This document shows positions 19,334 through 27,244 of a stretch of 60,778 bases of DNA, in pieces. The position numbers and the translations under genes were made by a program. The number at the start of each line of letters is the position of its first letter. Position 1 is the stretch's first letter. Origin of the DNA: CAZSNT01 sp964607765 (lineage in GTDB: Bacteria; Verrucomicrobiota; Lentisphaeria; Oligosphaerales; JABHEG01); the NCBI GenBank assembly GCA_964607765.1, contig CAZSNT010000043.1:1-60778 (forward strand). The letters run 5' to 3'. The notes under the pieces are model-generated. The model was given only the letters and a program-made list of their open reading frames with translations, did not search any database and was not told the origin of the DNA.

Positions 19334-20560
19334 TCAGTACTGTCCTACGGTACTGATCCGAGTATCTGGCAGCGCCTTCCGCAGTTCGGCCTCCGCACCT
19401 GCTGGCAGTCGTGTATCAGGGAAATCGAGGTCCAGACTCTTGAGGCGGGGCATGCGCTTCAGCGCATTCACATCTGAACTCTCCACTCTCATCGCGTGTA
19501 CGGCCAAGTGCTCCAGCGCGCGGAACCTCTCAAGATGCGTGAGACTGCCGGCTTCTCCCGAGAGAAGGCGTAGGCGCCTGAGCTTGGGGAGGTTCTTCAG
19601 GTGAGCCAACTCGCCAAACGTCCCTCCAGGGCAACACAAGGTAAGCGTCTCCAGCTCTTGAAGCGAGCGGAGATGCCGAATGCCGGTGCCCGTTAGGTGC
19701 TTGCCGCCCACGGTCAACTCCACCAGGCGCGAAGCTCCGCTGAGATGAGCGTATACGTCATCCGTGATGGTCTTCGACCAGCCGATATTGAGACGCCTCA
19801 GGCGTGGGAATCCAGCCAAGACCACCAGATCGGTGGACTCTATACGGTGACAGTTGTACAGGTTCAGGACTTCCAGCTGCGGCAGTTCGGCGAGAAGCCG
19901 AAGTCCGGCCCCCGTTATCAGGGTCTGGCTCAGATCGAGTTGGCGAAGTCTGGTCAGCCCGGCAATGTGCGTCAGCCCCGCATCCGTGATGGCCGTCCGT
20001 TTCAGCCGGAGATCGACCAGGTTGCCGAGTCCCGCAATGTGGACAAGCCCCGCATCTCCGACTTCAGTGTGCCCCAGCCACAGTTCGGTCAGCTTCCGCA
20101 GTCCCACAAAGTGTGATAGCCCAACATCTGAGACTCTCGTCTGGGCCAGATGGAGCGTCTGCAGATTGCCAAGAAGAGGGATGTGGACAAGATCAGAATC
20201 AGAAACGGCCGTTGAGTAGAGGCTGAGGGACTGCAGTTCCCTCAAGCCGCGCAACTGCTTCAGCCCTGCCACTGTGACCCTCGAGCACTCAAGGTTCAGT
20301 TCACGAAGCTGCACCAGGCCCGCCACCAGCGCTAGGTTCTCGTCGGTTGCTTTCTGCCCCAAATATACCGAGACCACGTTCCCCGCATCGTTGGTCTTGA
20401 CCGAAGAAGCACCCGCCGTCTTGAGCTTGGCGATGAGTCTGTCGTTGCCCTTCCCGGGCACTTGCGCGTACAAGGCTGAGCCGCACATGACCACCATGCA
20501 GGCGACGCCCAGCCCCATCAGGTTTGCGCACCGTGGCCTGATGGGGACAGCATGGATCAT
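19334..20560 (-). CDS. Exported leucine-rich repeat protein
   Basis: A 408-residue protein. Residues 1-33 (MIHAVPIRPRCANLMGLGVA and following, ending ALYAQ) form a signal peptide. Residues ~55-400 are about 13 leucine-rich repeats of ~24 residues with the pattern L-x-x-L-x-L-x-x-T-x-V/I-x-D-x-G-L, as in NLQTLHLAQTRVSDVGLSH and LVDLRLKRTAITDAGLTH. Such GALA-like repeats occur in many PVC-group exported proteins and mediate protein or ligand binding. The ATG at 20560 has GAGGAGG immediately upstream; the frame runs to 20632 without similar support. No enzymatic domain is seen. It follows the GH36 gene on the same strand with a 115-bp gap. Confidence 0.82.
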   Translation of the reverse strand: MIHAVPIRPRCANLMGLGVACMVVMCGSALYAQVPGKGNDRLIAKLKTAGASSVKTNDAGNVVSVYLGQKATDENLALVAGLVQLRELNLECSRVTVAGLKQLRGLRELQSLSLYSTAVSDSDLVHIPLLGNLQTLHLAQTRVSDVGLSHFVGLRKLTELWLGHTEVGDAGLVHIAGLGNLVDLRLKRTAITDAGLTHIAGLTRLRQLDLSQTLITGAGLRLLAELPQLEVLNLYNCHRIESTDLVVLAGFPRLRRLNIGWSKTITDDVYAHLSGASRLVELTVGGKHLTGTGIRHLRSLQELETLTLCCPGGTFGELAHLKNLPKLRRLRLLSGEAGSLTHLERFRALEHLAVHAMRVESSDVNALKRMPRLKSLDLDFPDTRLPAGAEAELRKALPDTRISTVGQY

Positions 20561-20675
20561 CAATTCCCTCCTCGGCGTGAGCATCACCGGCGTGGTGGCG
20601 CGGCCAGCGACACGACGTCCGTGTGAATGCACTCGTTAGATGTGTCTGTATCGAAGCGCCGGCCCATTTCTCTCC

Positions 20676-23081
20676 TCAGAAGCCTATCTCCCAATCGACT
20701 GTTCCTCCCTTCTCCGGCTGGAAGCGCGCCCGCAACCCGCCCTTCTCTGTCTTGCTCGGGACTGCCGCCTTGCCGTCAAGAGATGAGCTCTTCACCTCCC
20801 AGTTCCCCGATGAGGGGAGCGAAATGCGTATCTCGTAGGCGTCGCCGGCAACGACCCGGCTCTTCCCGTTCAGCGTTCGGGTCGCCGAGTCCCATCTCTC
20901 TTCGATCACATCCATCAGTCCCTGGGTGATGTGCCGGGAAGTACTGACCACCTGCGGATGGTCGGCCACCTGACGAACGGCCAAGACGCGGCACGATCCC
21001 GCCGGGAGGCGCTGTTTCAGAGTGCCCTGAATGGACTCGACAAACCGGTCTGCCCAGAAGTCGAATCCGACATACTCGGCCGTGCCGTCCAGCCCGAGTC
21101 TCCCCATGTCGTAGACGATCGTATCCGGCGCATCATCTTGCCAGTTGAAGAGACCGATCACGTTCATCCGGCTGTTCCCGGTCAGCCAGATTCGGGCCTG
21201 GTTCATATACTGCCTCTCCCACTTCTCTGGCCGCCCGGCTGCATACGGGGTCGCCTCGAAGAGATCAACCGGGCGGGCAGGATGGGTATGGCTCGGCAGG
21301 CAGCGTTTCAGGATGTCCAGCCGTTCGGGCGGAAGATCAGCGTACTGCATACTGGAAGTGTGCATGGCTCCCGCAACCGCCATCCAGGAGCACATCAATC
21401 GGGCACATCGGGCAGGAGTCGTCTCGCGCACATAGACTGGGTCGGGATCGTTGTGCCAGACGCGTCCGTTCAGGAAGTATAGGTTGGTCCCGTGCCAGGC
21501 ACCGATGATAGTATGCTTCCAGTGCTTGGCGTTGCCGGCATGGCTTGCAGCCCCGTTGTCGGGTCCAATGCGCATGGCATCGATCAGACCGAAAGAGCCT
21601 CCCATCGAGAACATGTTCTGGGAGACGTTGCATCCGAGTATGAAGGTGCCGGGGGCGTTCTCCCGCACGATCTGTAGTCCCTTGCGGTAGCCGGAAATGT
21701 GTGTTTCGTCAGGATCGCTCAGACGGCTGTCGTCGAAACTCCTGTCCCTGTAATTGGTGTTGGCATATTGGCTTTTACACGCCAGGCCCGTGAACAAGCC
21801 ATCCATCTTCAGGTAGCGATACCCCCATCCATGAATGCGCTTGACCCGTGCCGTCACGAATGCTTGCGACTTGGGATGGGTCAAGTCAATACTGGTTCCG
21901 CCAAAGCCTCTGAAGTGGAAGGGGGCTCCGTCTGAAGTCTTCGCGAAGATGTCATGATCGAAATAGGGACTGTTCATGTTCCCGGCAAATGGCATGAACC
22001 AGATCCCCGGCACCATGCCGTGGGACGTTATCTTCTTCGCCGTATGAGCCATGCCTTTGGGGTACGTGCCGTCGCTCGAATCGGCAAAGACTTTGATCGG
22101 TCCCGACTTCCACTTCTTCCGGTCCTCTGGATCACCGTTGTACGCGAAATCTCTAGGGAGGAATCTCTGCCAACCACCGTCGATCTGCATCACCGTCAGG
22201 CCGTAGGGCCTTAGATTCTCAGCGGCAAATTGGGTATTGGCGGCGACCTTGGCTTCGTCGGCCGACCCGGCGTGATACCAGGTGCAGTAGACGCCCGGTT
22301 TGGGCGGCAGGTTGATTCGATAGTGCTTTGCCACGCTGTCGGCATAGGCCTCGAGTCCCAGCCGCGCATCGGCGAAGAAACCAATCGCCACCGTGTCAAC
22401 CGGACGCTGCTGACCGGGCTTCACCCGGAACTGTCCGAAGTCAGACTGAACTGAAACCGTTCCTGAGGTGTCCGGGATGATGACACCGATGCCCGTGTCA
22501 TGCGTAACGAAGCCAGTCACGATGCCGTTACGTGTCGCCGGATCTGCAATTGCGGACCAGCTGTAGGAGCCCAGCGATTCTGGGGTTGGGCCAGCGACCG
22601 AATGCACCCCCCCCGTGCCGAGCAATCTAACCTGGCCGATGGGAATACCGAGGTCGAAGTCAAAAGAGAGAAGCGGGGCCTGTACTTTCGTTACGGATTG
22701 AGTCGTTCGGTTCCCTGCGATAAAGAACATGTGGGCGAACGGCTCGCCCGGATAGAGGCGGATGGCTGTCGTCCATCCATTGACATGGGTAAGGAGAAGC
22801 TCCTGTCCCTTTCCCCAGGCCAGATCCTCATTCGAACGGATAATGGACGCCTCGACCTTCGATGGGAAGACAGCGCGTGGTATGAACGGCCGGTCCAGCG
22901 CTTTGCAGTGGAGAAGGACACTGCCTCCGCCGAAGGAAACGGCAAGGAACTCATTCTCAATCTGCGCAGCGGAGGCCCATCCAAAAGCGACGCAGCCAAG
23001 GACGACCAGCACATGGAGAACACCAATGGCTCGAAGCAAGGTACTCCCGGTTGCTCTTGATCTGTACTGTGACTCGTGCAT
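20676..23081 (-). CDS. Exported GH36/GH27-type alpha-galactosidase-like enzyme
   Basis: An 801-residue protein with an N-terminal hydrophobic signal segment (~15-38, LLRAIGVLHVLVVLGCVAFG). A beta-sandwich (~40-255) precedes a (beta/alpha)8 barrel (~260-650) and a C-terminal beta domain. GYRYLKMDGLF matches the K-x-D nucleophile strand of clan GH-D (D427), and AMRIGPDNG matches the R-x-x-x-D acid/base strand (D508). TVMQIDGGWQ is the typical W-x-x-D-like early strand. Retaining alpha-galactosidase or a related raffinose-synthase-like activity is inferred. No ribosome site precedes the chosen ATG, so the start is less certain than most. Confidence 0.82.
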   Translation of the reverse strand: MHESQYRSRATGSTLLRAIGVLHVLVVLGCVAFGWASAAQIENEFLAVSFGGGSVLLHCKALDRPFIPRAVFPSKVEASIIRSNEDLAWGKGQELLLTHVNGWTTAIRLYPGEPFAHMFFIAGNRTTQSVTKVQAPLLSFDFDLGIPIGQVRLLGTGGVHSVAGPTPESLGSYSWSAIADPATRNGIVTGFVTHDTGIGVIIPDTSGTVSVQSDFGQFRVKPGQQRPVDTVAIGFFADARLGLEAYADSVAKHYRINLPPKPGVYCTWYHAGSADEAKVAANTQFAAENLRPYGLTVMQIDGGWQRFLPRDFAYNGDPEDRKKWKSGPIKVFADSSDGTYPKGMAHTAKKITSHGMVPGIWFMPFAGNMNSPYFDHDIFAKTSDGAPFHFRGFGGTSIDLTHPKSQAFVTARVKRIHGWGYRYLKMDGLFTGLACKSQYANTNYRDRSFDDSRLSDPDETHISGYRKGLQIVRENAPGTFILGCNVSQNMFSMGGSFGLIDAMRIGPDNGAASHAGNAKHWKHTIIGAWHGTNLYFLNGRVWHNDPDPVYVRETTPARCARLMCSWMAVAGAMHTSSMQYADLPPERLDILKRCLPSHTHPARPVDLFEATPYAAGRPEKWERQYMNQARIWLTGNSRMNVIGLFNWQDDAPDTIVYDMGRLGLDGTAEYVGFDFWADRFVESIQGTLKQRLPAGSCRVLAVRQVADHPQVVSTSRHITQGLMDVIEERWDSATRTLNGKSRVVAGDAYEIRISLPSSGNWEVKSSSLDGKAAVPSKTEKGGLRARFQPEKGGTVDWEIGF

Positions 23082-23348
23082 CTGGCGTTAGTGAGTATCG
23101 TGGCGTTTCTCGGGGAGGGGGTGTCAGTTTCCCCCTCGACTGGTCTAACAGTACCGCCAGCGCCATCGGACGGCAAGCGTGCCTGGCGGTGACGCGATTG
23201 CGGGCACTTGGCCCTATTATGTGTCAGCCGCCTATGAGCTTAGCGTGACCGGCGCCTTCTGGGTGGGGTGAGACGGCGATGGAGGCCGGAATTCCGGGCG
23301 TGGCCTACCCGAAGTCCTGCATGGACAGCGGCGGTCCTTTGTCCGGCC

Positions 23349-24037
23349 TCACTTCTTCCCCAGCACGGAGAGAATTCGTTTCGAGAGCTCCTCGCTGATG
23401 GTCTGGTAGGCGGCCCCCTGCCAGTGGTAGCCGTCTCCCGAGGCCAGGTCGAGACGCTTGGCGAACGGGGAGTAGATATCGATGATATCGATCTGCTCCT
23501 CGTTCATCACCTGTTCGGAGATGGTGTTGAGCCGGACGACCACGTTGTCTTGTACGGCTTGTCATCGATGTAGAACGAAGCGAACCCGTCGCGGACCGCC
23601 ACGGTGAACGTATAGGGCGTGTCGACCTGCGGTCCCCGTTTGCCGCCGATTCCGATGGTCGACATGTAGATGTTGTTAACGAGTGTGGAAGCGCGGCGGG
23701 CATAGTAGGGCTTGTCCCTGTAGTTCATGTAGAACGAGAAGCCGTCGTCTTTGTCGCTCTGCTTCTCCATCACGTGGAAGACCGTGCCATCCACCAAGTC
23801 GGAGATGGAGGCCGTGACCTGAACGGTGAAGTTCTTCTGATCGGGGAACGCCTCGGCGGGCACGGCGAACGCCGCGCCGTCCTTCAGAGCGATCTCAGCG
23901 CCCTTCCGCTCGATCGTGCCTGACTGCAACGCGGCCGGGATTTCGTCCCGGGCCAGGTCCCAGAGCAGCTGCTCTGCCGCGCTCCCGACCGTACCGGCCA
24001 CCGCGATCACCATTGCCATCTGCAGTGCTCTTTCCAT
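23349..24037 (-). pseudogene. Broken LamG-SGNH hydrolase gene with internal deletion
   Basis: From 24037 (ATG with AGGAG upstream) a signal peptide (MERALQMAMVIAVAGTVGSA) leads into a concanavalin-like (LamG) domain reaching FASFYIDDKPYK, then the frame runs out at 23507. Overlapping in another frame, 23543-23349 encodes the C-terminal end of an SGNH esterase: DNVVVRLNTISEQV, IDIIDIYSPF and the catalytic block GDGYHWQGAAYQTISEEL. The nucleophile and oxyanion blocks are absent. The simplest reading is one exported binding-domain/esterase gene that lost roughly the first two thirds of its esterase domain in an out-of-frame deletion near 23545. It is probably inactive. It lies next to the AraC gene on the same strand. 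Confidence 0.7.
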
Positions 24038-24062
24038 GACGTCACTCCTGTGCGGTCCGGCC

Positions 24063-24890
24063 CTACAGTCGCGCACCGACGTCGCGCTGGAACGCTGTCG
24101 GTGCCTGGCCGCTGTGCTTCTTGAAGAACCGTGAAAAGTAATACTCCGAACTGAAATTCAACTCCGCGGCAACGACGCGCACCGTGGTGCCGGGGTCGTG
24201 CAGCATCCGGGACGCCTTGCGCATCAGCGTTTTCGAAAGCAGGTCCTTGGCAGTGATACCCATATCACGTCGGAACGTGCGCGAAAAGACATCGCTGCGC
24301 ATGCCCATCATCCCCGCCAGTTCCGCTACCGTCGTGGCGGCATCGGCAGCGCGCTCCACGAAGTCCAGGACGCCGCCGTACTTCCGGCAAGCGACCATCC
24401 CCTTCTGCAAATCCGCCGTCTCCGGCGGCAGCCAGGCCGCACACAGGTCCAGAATCAGGCCGCTGACGTGGCAAAGCGCGCGCAAGTCGTCATCCTGCTC
24501 GAGCGCTGCGCGGGCCGCGGCGACGCGAGCCGGCGCGTCAAGCGCCTCACAGCGCCGGCTTCTTCCGAACACGTCGAACCCGTGAAACAGGTCCAGGTTG
24601 AAGTGCAGCGACAGGAACGACATGGCAGGAGTGATATCCAACTCGATCTCCAGGTTGCAGGGGATGAAGTAGATGCGGCCGGGCCGCAGCGGGAAACGCT
24701 GCCCGGACGCCGGACAGTGCAACACGCAATCCGTGCCGCCGTCGTTGCGGTAGACGGGGAGCAGGCGGTTCACTGCCATGGCGTTCTCGCGTACGTGGCA
24801 CTCGAACCTGTGCACCACGGCCGTGCGATCCACGCGCAGCTGCAGGAACGGACTCAACGTCGACAGTTTCCTGTCCAGCTGCGAGATCAT
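24063..24890 (-). CDS. AraC-family transcriptional regulator
   Basis: A 275-residue protein. The N-terminal part (~10-110) is a cupin-like sensor (RPGRIYFIPCNLEIEL), and residues ~175-275 hold two helix-turn-helix motifs, the second being LNFSSEYYFSRFFKKHSGQAPTAFQRD. The ATG at 24890 is preferred over an upstream TTG (24911) because an AGAGG site lies 11 bases before it. The gene is divergent from the dehydrogenase/epimerase/glycyl radical enzyme set, 107 bp away, which makes it the likely activator of that set. The ligand is probably a sugar or sugar acid, by family habit. Confidence 0.9.
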   Translation of the reverse strand: MISQLDRKLSTLSPFLQLRVDRTAVVHRFECHVRENAMAVNRLLPVYRNDGGTDCVLHCPASGQRFPLRPGRIYFIPCNLEIELDITPAMSFLSLHFNLDLFHGFDVFGRSRRCEALDAPARVAAARAALEQDDDLRALCHVSGLILDLCAAWLPPETADLQKGMVACRKYGGVLDFVERAADAATTVAELAGMMGMRSDVFSRTFRRDMGITAKDLLSKTLMRKASRMLHDPGTTVRVVAAELNFSSEYYFSRFFKKHSGQAPTAFQRDVGARL

Positions 24891-24997
24891 AAAAGTGCAA
24901 ACCTCTGCCAAGCATGTCTATTCACGAGAGGCGGTCTGAGATGTACCAGTAACAACATAACCGCCACACGGATTGGGTCAAAAAAGGGAATGTGCGA

Positions 24998-26020
24998 ATG
25001 GATGCCGTCCGATGGTTGCTGGTGGGGGCGGGGGACATTGCCACCCGGCGTGTTGCGCCCGCATTGGCCGAAGCGGCCAACTCCAAGCTCGCTGCCGTGT
25101 GCGACATCGACGCGGGGAAGGCAGCGGGATTGGCGGACCGGCACGGTGTGGGTGCGGTCTTTGCCAGCCTGCCGGACGCCCTTGCCGGCTGTGACGCTGA
25201 TGCGGTCTATGTCGCAACGCCGCAGCACACGCACATCGAGCTGAGCCTCCAGGTCCTCGCGGCACGCAGGCACCCGCTGTGTGAGAAGCCGCTCGCCGTC
25301 AACGGCGCAGCGTGCTTGCCCCTGCTCGAAGCAGCGCGGGCATCGGACCGGGTCGCGAGCTGCTCCAACTACCGACGGCTTTCCGAGCAGGTCAAGCTGA
25401 CGGCACGCATGCTGCAGCGGCAGGAGATCGGCCGACTTGTCGGCGGCTGGGCCGTCTACTCCACGCCGTTCTGGAACCCCGGCCAAGCGCCCATTCGCCG
25501 GGAACTGGGCATGAGCCGGATCAAGGAGCTCGGTTACTACCTGATCGACATCGTGCAGAATGCACTCGGGATGCCGGCTGTGGTCATGGCGCAAGCAAGC
25601 ACGATCGACAAGGCGAAGATGAACGACGTGGACGACATCTCCACGGTTGTCCTCAAGTTCCCGGACGGCGCTATCTTCACCATCATCTTCAACTGCCACT
25701 CGCCCGGAACCCGTCACGAACTGGAGTTCTTCGGCACGGAGGGCCGCATCTACTGGCCAGCGTGGCCGCCGCACGGCAATGGGCCGGTGGTCAGAACCAC
25801 CCGGTCCGGTACGGAGACATTCGACGCCCGGACCAACGCGAACTGGCACCTGCCCATGATCGAAGACTACGTGGACGCGCTGCTGACCGGCCGCGAGCCG
25901 GTGTGCACGCTGGAGAGCGCGGCGCGGACCGAGTTCATCACCGACGCCATCTTCCGCGCCATCGACAGCGGGAAAGAGGAAGCGGTCGATACCGGCCAAT
26001 TCGACATGGAAATACCGTGA
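24998..26020 (+). CDS. Gfo/Idh/MocA-family NAD(P)-dependent oxidoreductase
   Basis: A 340-residue cytoplasmic dehydrogenase. Residues 1-~125 form a Rossmann domain starting WLLVGAGDIATRRVAPAL; YVATPQHTHIEL follows and the catalytic lysine motif is LCEKPLAVN. Residues ~130-330 form the C-terminal alpha/beta domain, with a GMSRIKELGYYLIDIVQNAL segment where the family places substrate-binding residues. The start ATG at 24998 has AGGGA eight bases upstream; the GTG six bases earlier would sit too close to that site. It is first in the AraC-linked set and probably oxidises or reduces a sugar, inositol or sugar acid at a secondary alcohol. Confidence 0.9.
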   Translation: MDAVRWLLVGAGDIATRRVAPALAEAANSKLAAVCDIDAGKAAGLADRHGVGAVFASLPDALAGCDADAVYVATPQHTHIELSLQVLAARRHPLCEKPLAVNGAACLPLLEAARASDRVASCSNYRRLSEQVKLTARMLQRQEIGRLVGGWAVYSTPFWNPGQAPIRRELGMSRIKELGYYLIDIVQNALGMPAVVMAQASTIDKAKMNDVDDISTVVLKFPDGAIFTIIFNCHSPGTRHELEFFGTEGRIYWPAWPPHGNGPVVRTTRSGTETFDARTNANWHLPMIEDYVDALLTGREPVCTLESAARTEFITDAIFRAIDSGKEEAVDTGQFDMEIP

Positions 26021-26049
26021 GAGACCCCCTTGATCGCACCCCCGCCGCA

Positions 26050-26132
26050 CCACCGTAGGCCGGGTATCCCCACCCGGCCCTGCGCATGCGGTCGGCGGGG
26101 ATGGCCGGGTGCGGATACCCGGACTGCGGTGG
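26050..26132. repeat. Double-hairpin inverted-repeat element
   Basis: Arms 26050-26069 and 26113-26132 are inverted copies (18 of 20 match). Each arm forms its own hairpin as well: GGCCGGGT/ACCCGGCC on the left and CCGGGT/ACCCGG on the right. It fills the gap between the dehydrogenase and epimerase genes. Architecture matches the larger element at 29492-29590. Confidence 0.7.
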
Positions 26133-26235
26133 GCGCACCGACTGGGGTGGGTGTGCTCCGTCGCACAACAGTGGTGAGTTCGGCATCGAGGATTGGGTCA
26201 GGAATCAGGTCAGAGCTCCATCGGGAGAACGCGCC

Positions 26236-27234
26236 ATGCGAGTCCTGCTTATCGGCGGCACGGGCATCATCAGCACCGACATCACACTGCTCGCCGCCCA
26301 ACGCGCGGATGTGGACCTCTACATCCTGAATCGCGGCAACCTGCCACAGTTCATCCCGCACGGGGTCACGCACATCCGGGCGGACATCAACGACGCTGCG
26401 ACCGTGCGGGAAGGAGTCCGCGGCCTGCAGTTCGACGTGGTCGCCGATTTCATCTCCTACGGTGTTGGCGCCCTCGAGCACAAACTCGACCTGTTCCGCG
26501 GCCACTGCGGGCAGTACATCTTCATCTCCTCAACCGCCGCCTATCGCCCACCGCTGACGTTCAGGGTCCAGACCGAGGCGAACAGCGCCACGGGCAACCC
26601 GTTCTGGAGGTACGGGATGGAGAAGACGCGATGCGAAGAGCGGCTCGCCGAAGAACACGCGCAGAGCGGACTGCGCTACACGATCGTGCGCCCGGCCTAC
26701 ACCTACAACAACATCCGCATCCTGCATCCCTACACGATCAACCACCGGCGCAGCTGGACCCTGGCGCAGCGGCTGTTGGACGGCAGGCCCTACGTGCTGC
26801 ACGACGATGGCCAACAGCTCTGCACCGCCACGCACGCGTCCGACTTCGCCAAGGCGTTCGTCGGGCTCTGGGGCAACCCCGCAGCCATGAATGAAGACTT
26901 CCACATCACCTCCAGCGAGTACGTGACCTGGCGCCGCAGCGCCGAACTCACGGCCCAGATCCTGGGCGTGACGCCGATCTTCTGTTTCGTGCCCGCGGAG
27001 AAGCTGTTTGTCGAGCTGGACCAGAGCGCGGGCGAGAAAATCATGGCCACGGCGCAGCATGCGGTCTACGACAGCGCCAAGGTGCGCAGAGCAGTGCCCG
27101 AGTTCGTCTGCGCGACTCCGTTCCCCGAAGGGCTGCGGCGCACGCTCAAGTTTTACCTGGACAACCCGGAGTATCAGAAGATCGACGAGAAATGGGACAG
27201 CGATTTCGACCGCATCGTCGCAAAGTACGGATGA
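26236..27234 (+). CDS. NAD-dependent epimerase/dehydratase (extended SDR)
   Basis: A 332-residue extended short-chain dehydrogenase. The nucleotide site is VLLIGGTGIISTDI, the active serine lies in FISSTAAYRP, and the catalytic YxxxK is in FWRYGMEKTRCEE. The C-terminal half supplies the nucleotide-sugar or substrate pocket. GGGAGA precedes the ATG at 26236. It follows the dehydrogenase after a 215-bp gap that contains a double-hairpin element, and its stop is 10 bp before the glycyl radical enzyme. It probably epimerises or oxidises a sugar in the same pathway. Confidence 0.88.
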   Translation: MRVLLIGGTGIISTDITLLAAQRADVDLYILNRGNLPQFIPHGVTHIRADINDAATVREGVRGLQFDVVADFISYGVGALEHKLDLFRGHCGQYIFISSTAAYRPPLTFRVQTEANSATGNPFWRYGMEKTRCEERLAEEHAQSGLRYTIVRPAYTYNNIRILHPYTINHRRSWTLAQRLLDGRPYVLHDDGQQLCTATHASDFAKAFVGLWGNPAAMNEDFHITSSEYVTWRRSAELTAQILGVTPIFCFVPAEKLFVELDQSAGEKIMATAQHAVYDSAKVRRAVPEFVCATPFPEGLRRTLKFYLDNPEYQKIDEKWDSDFDRIVAKYG

Positions 27235-27244
27235 AGGTGTACAA

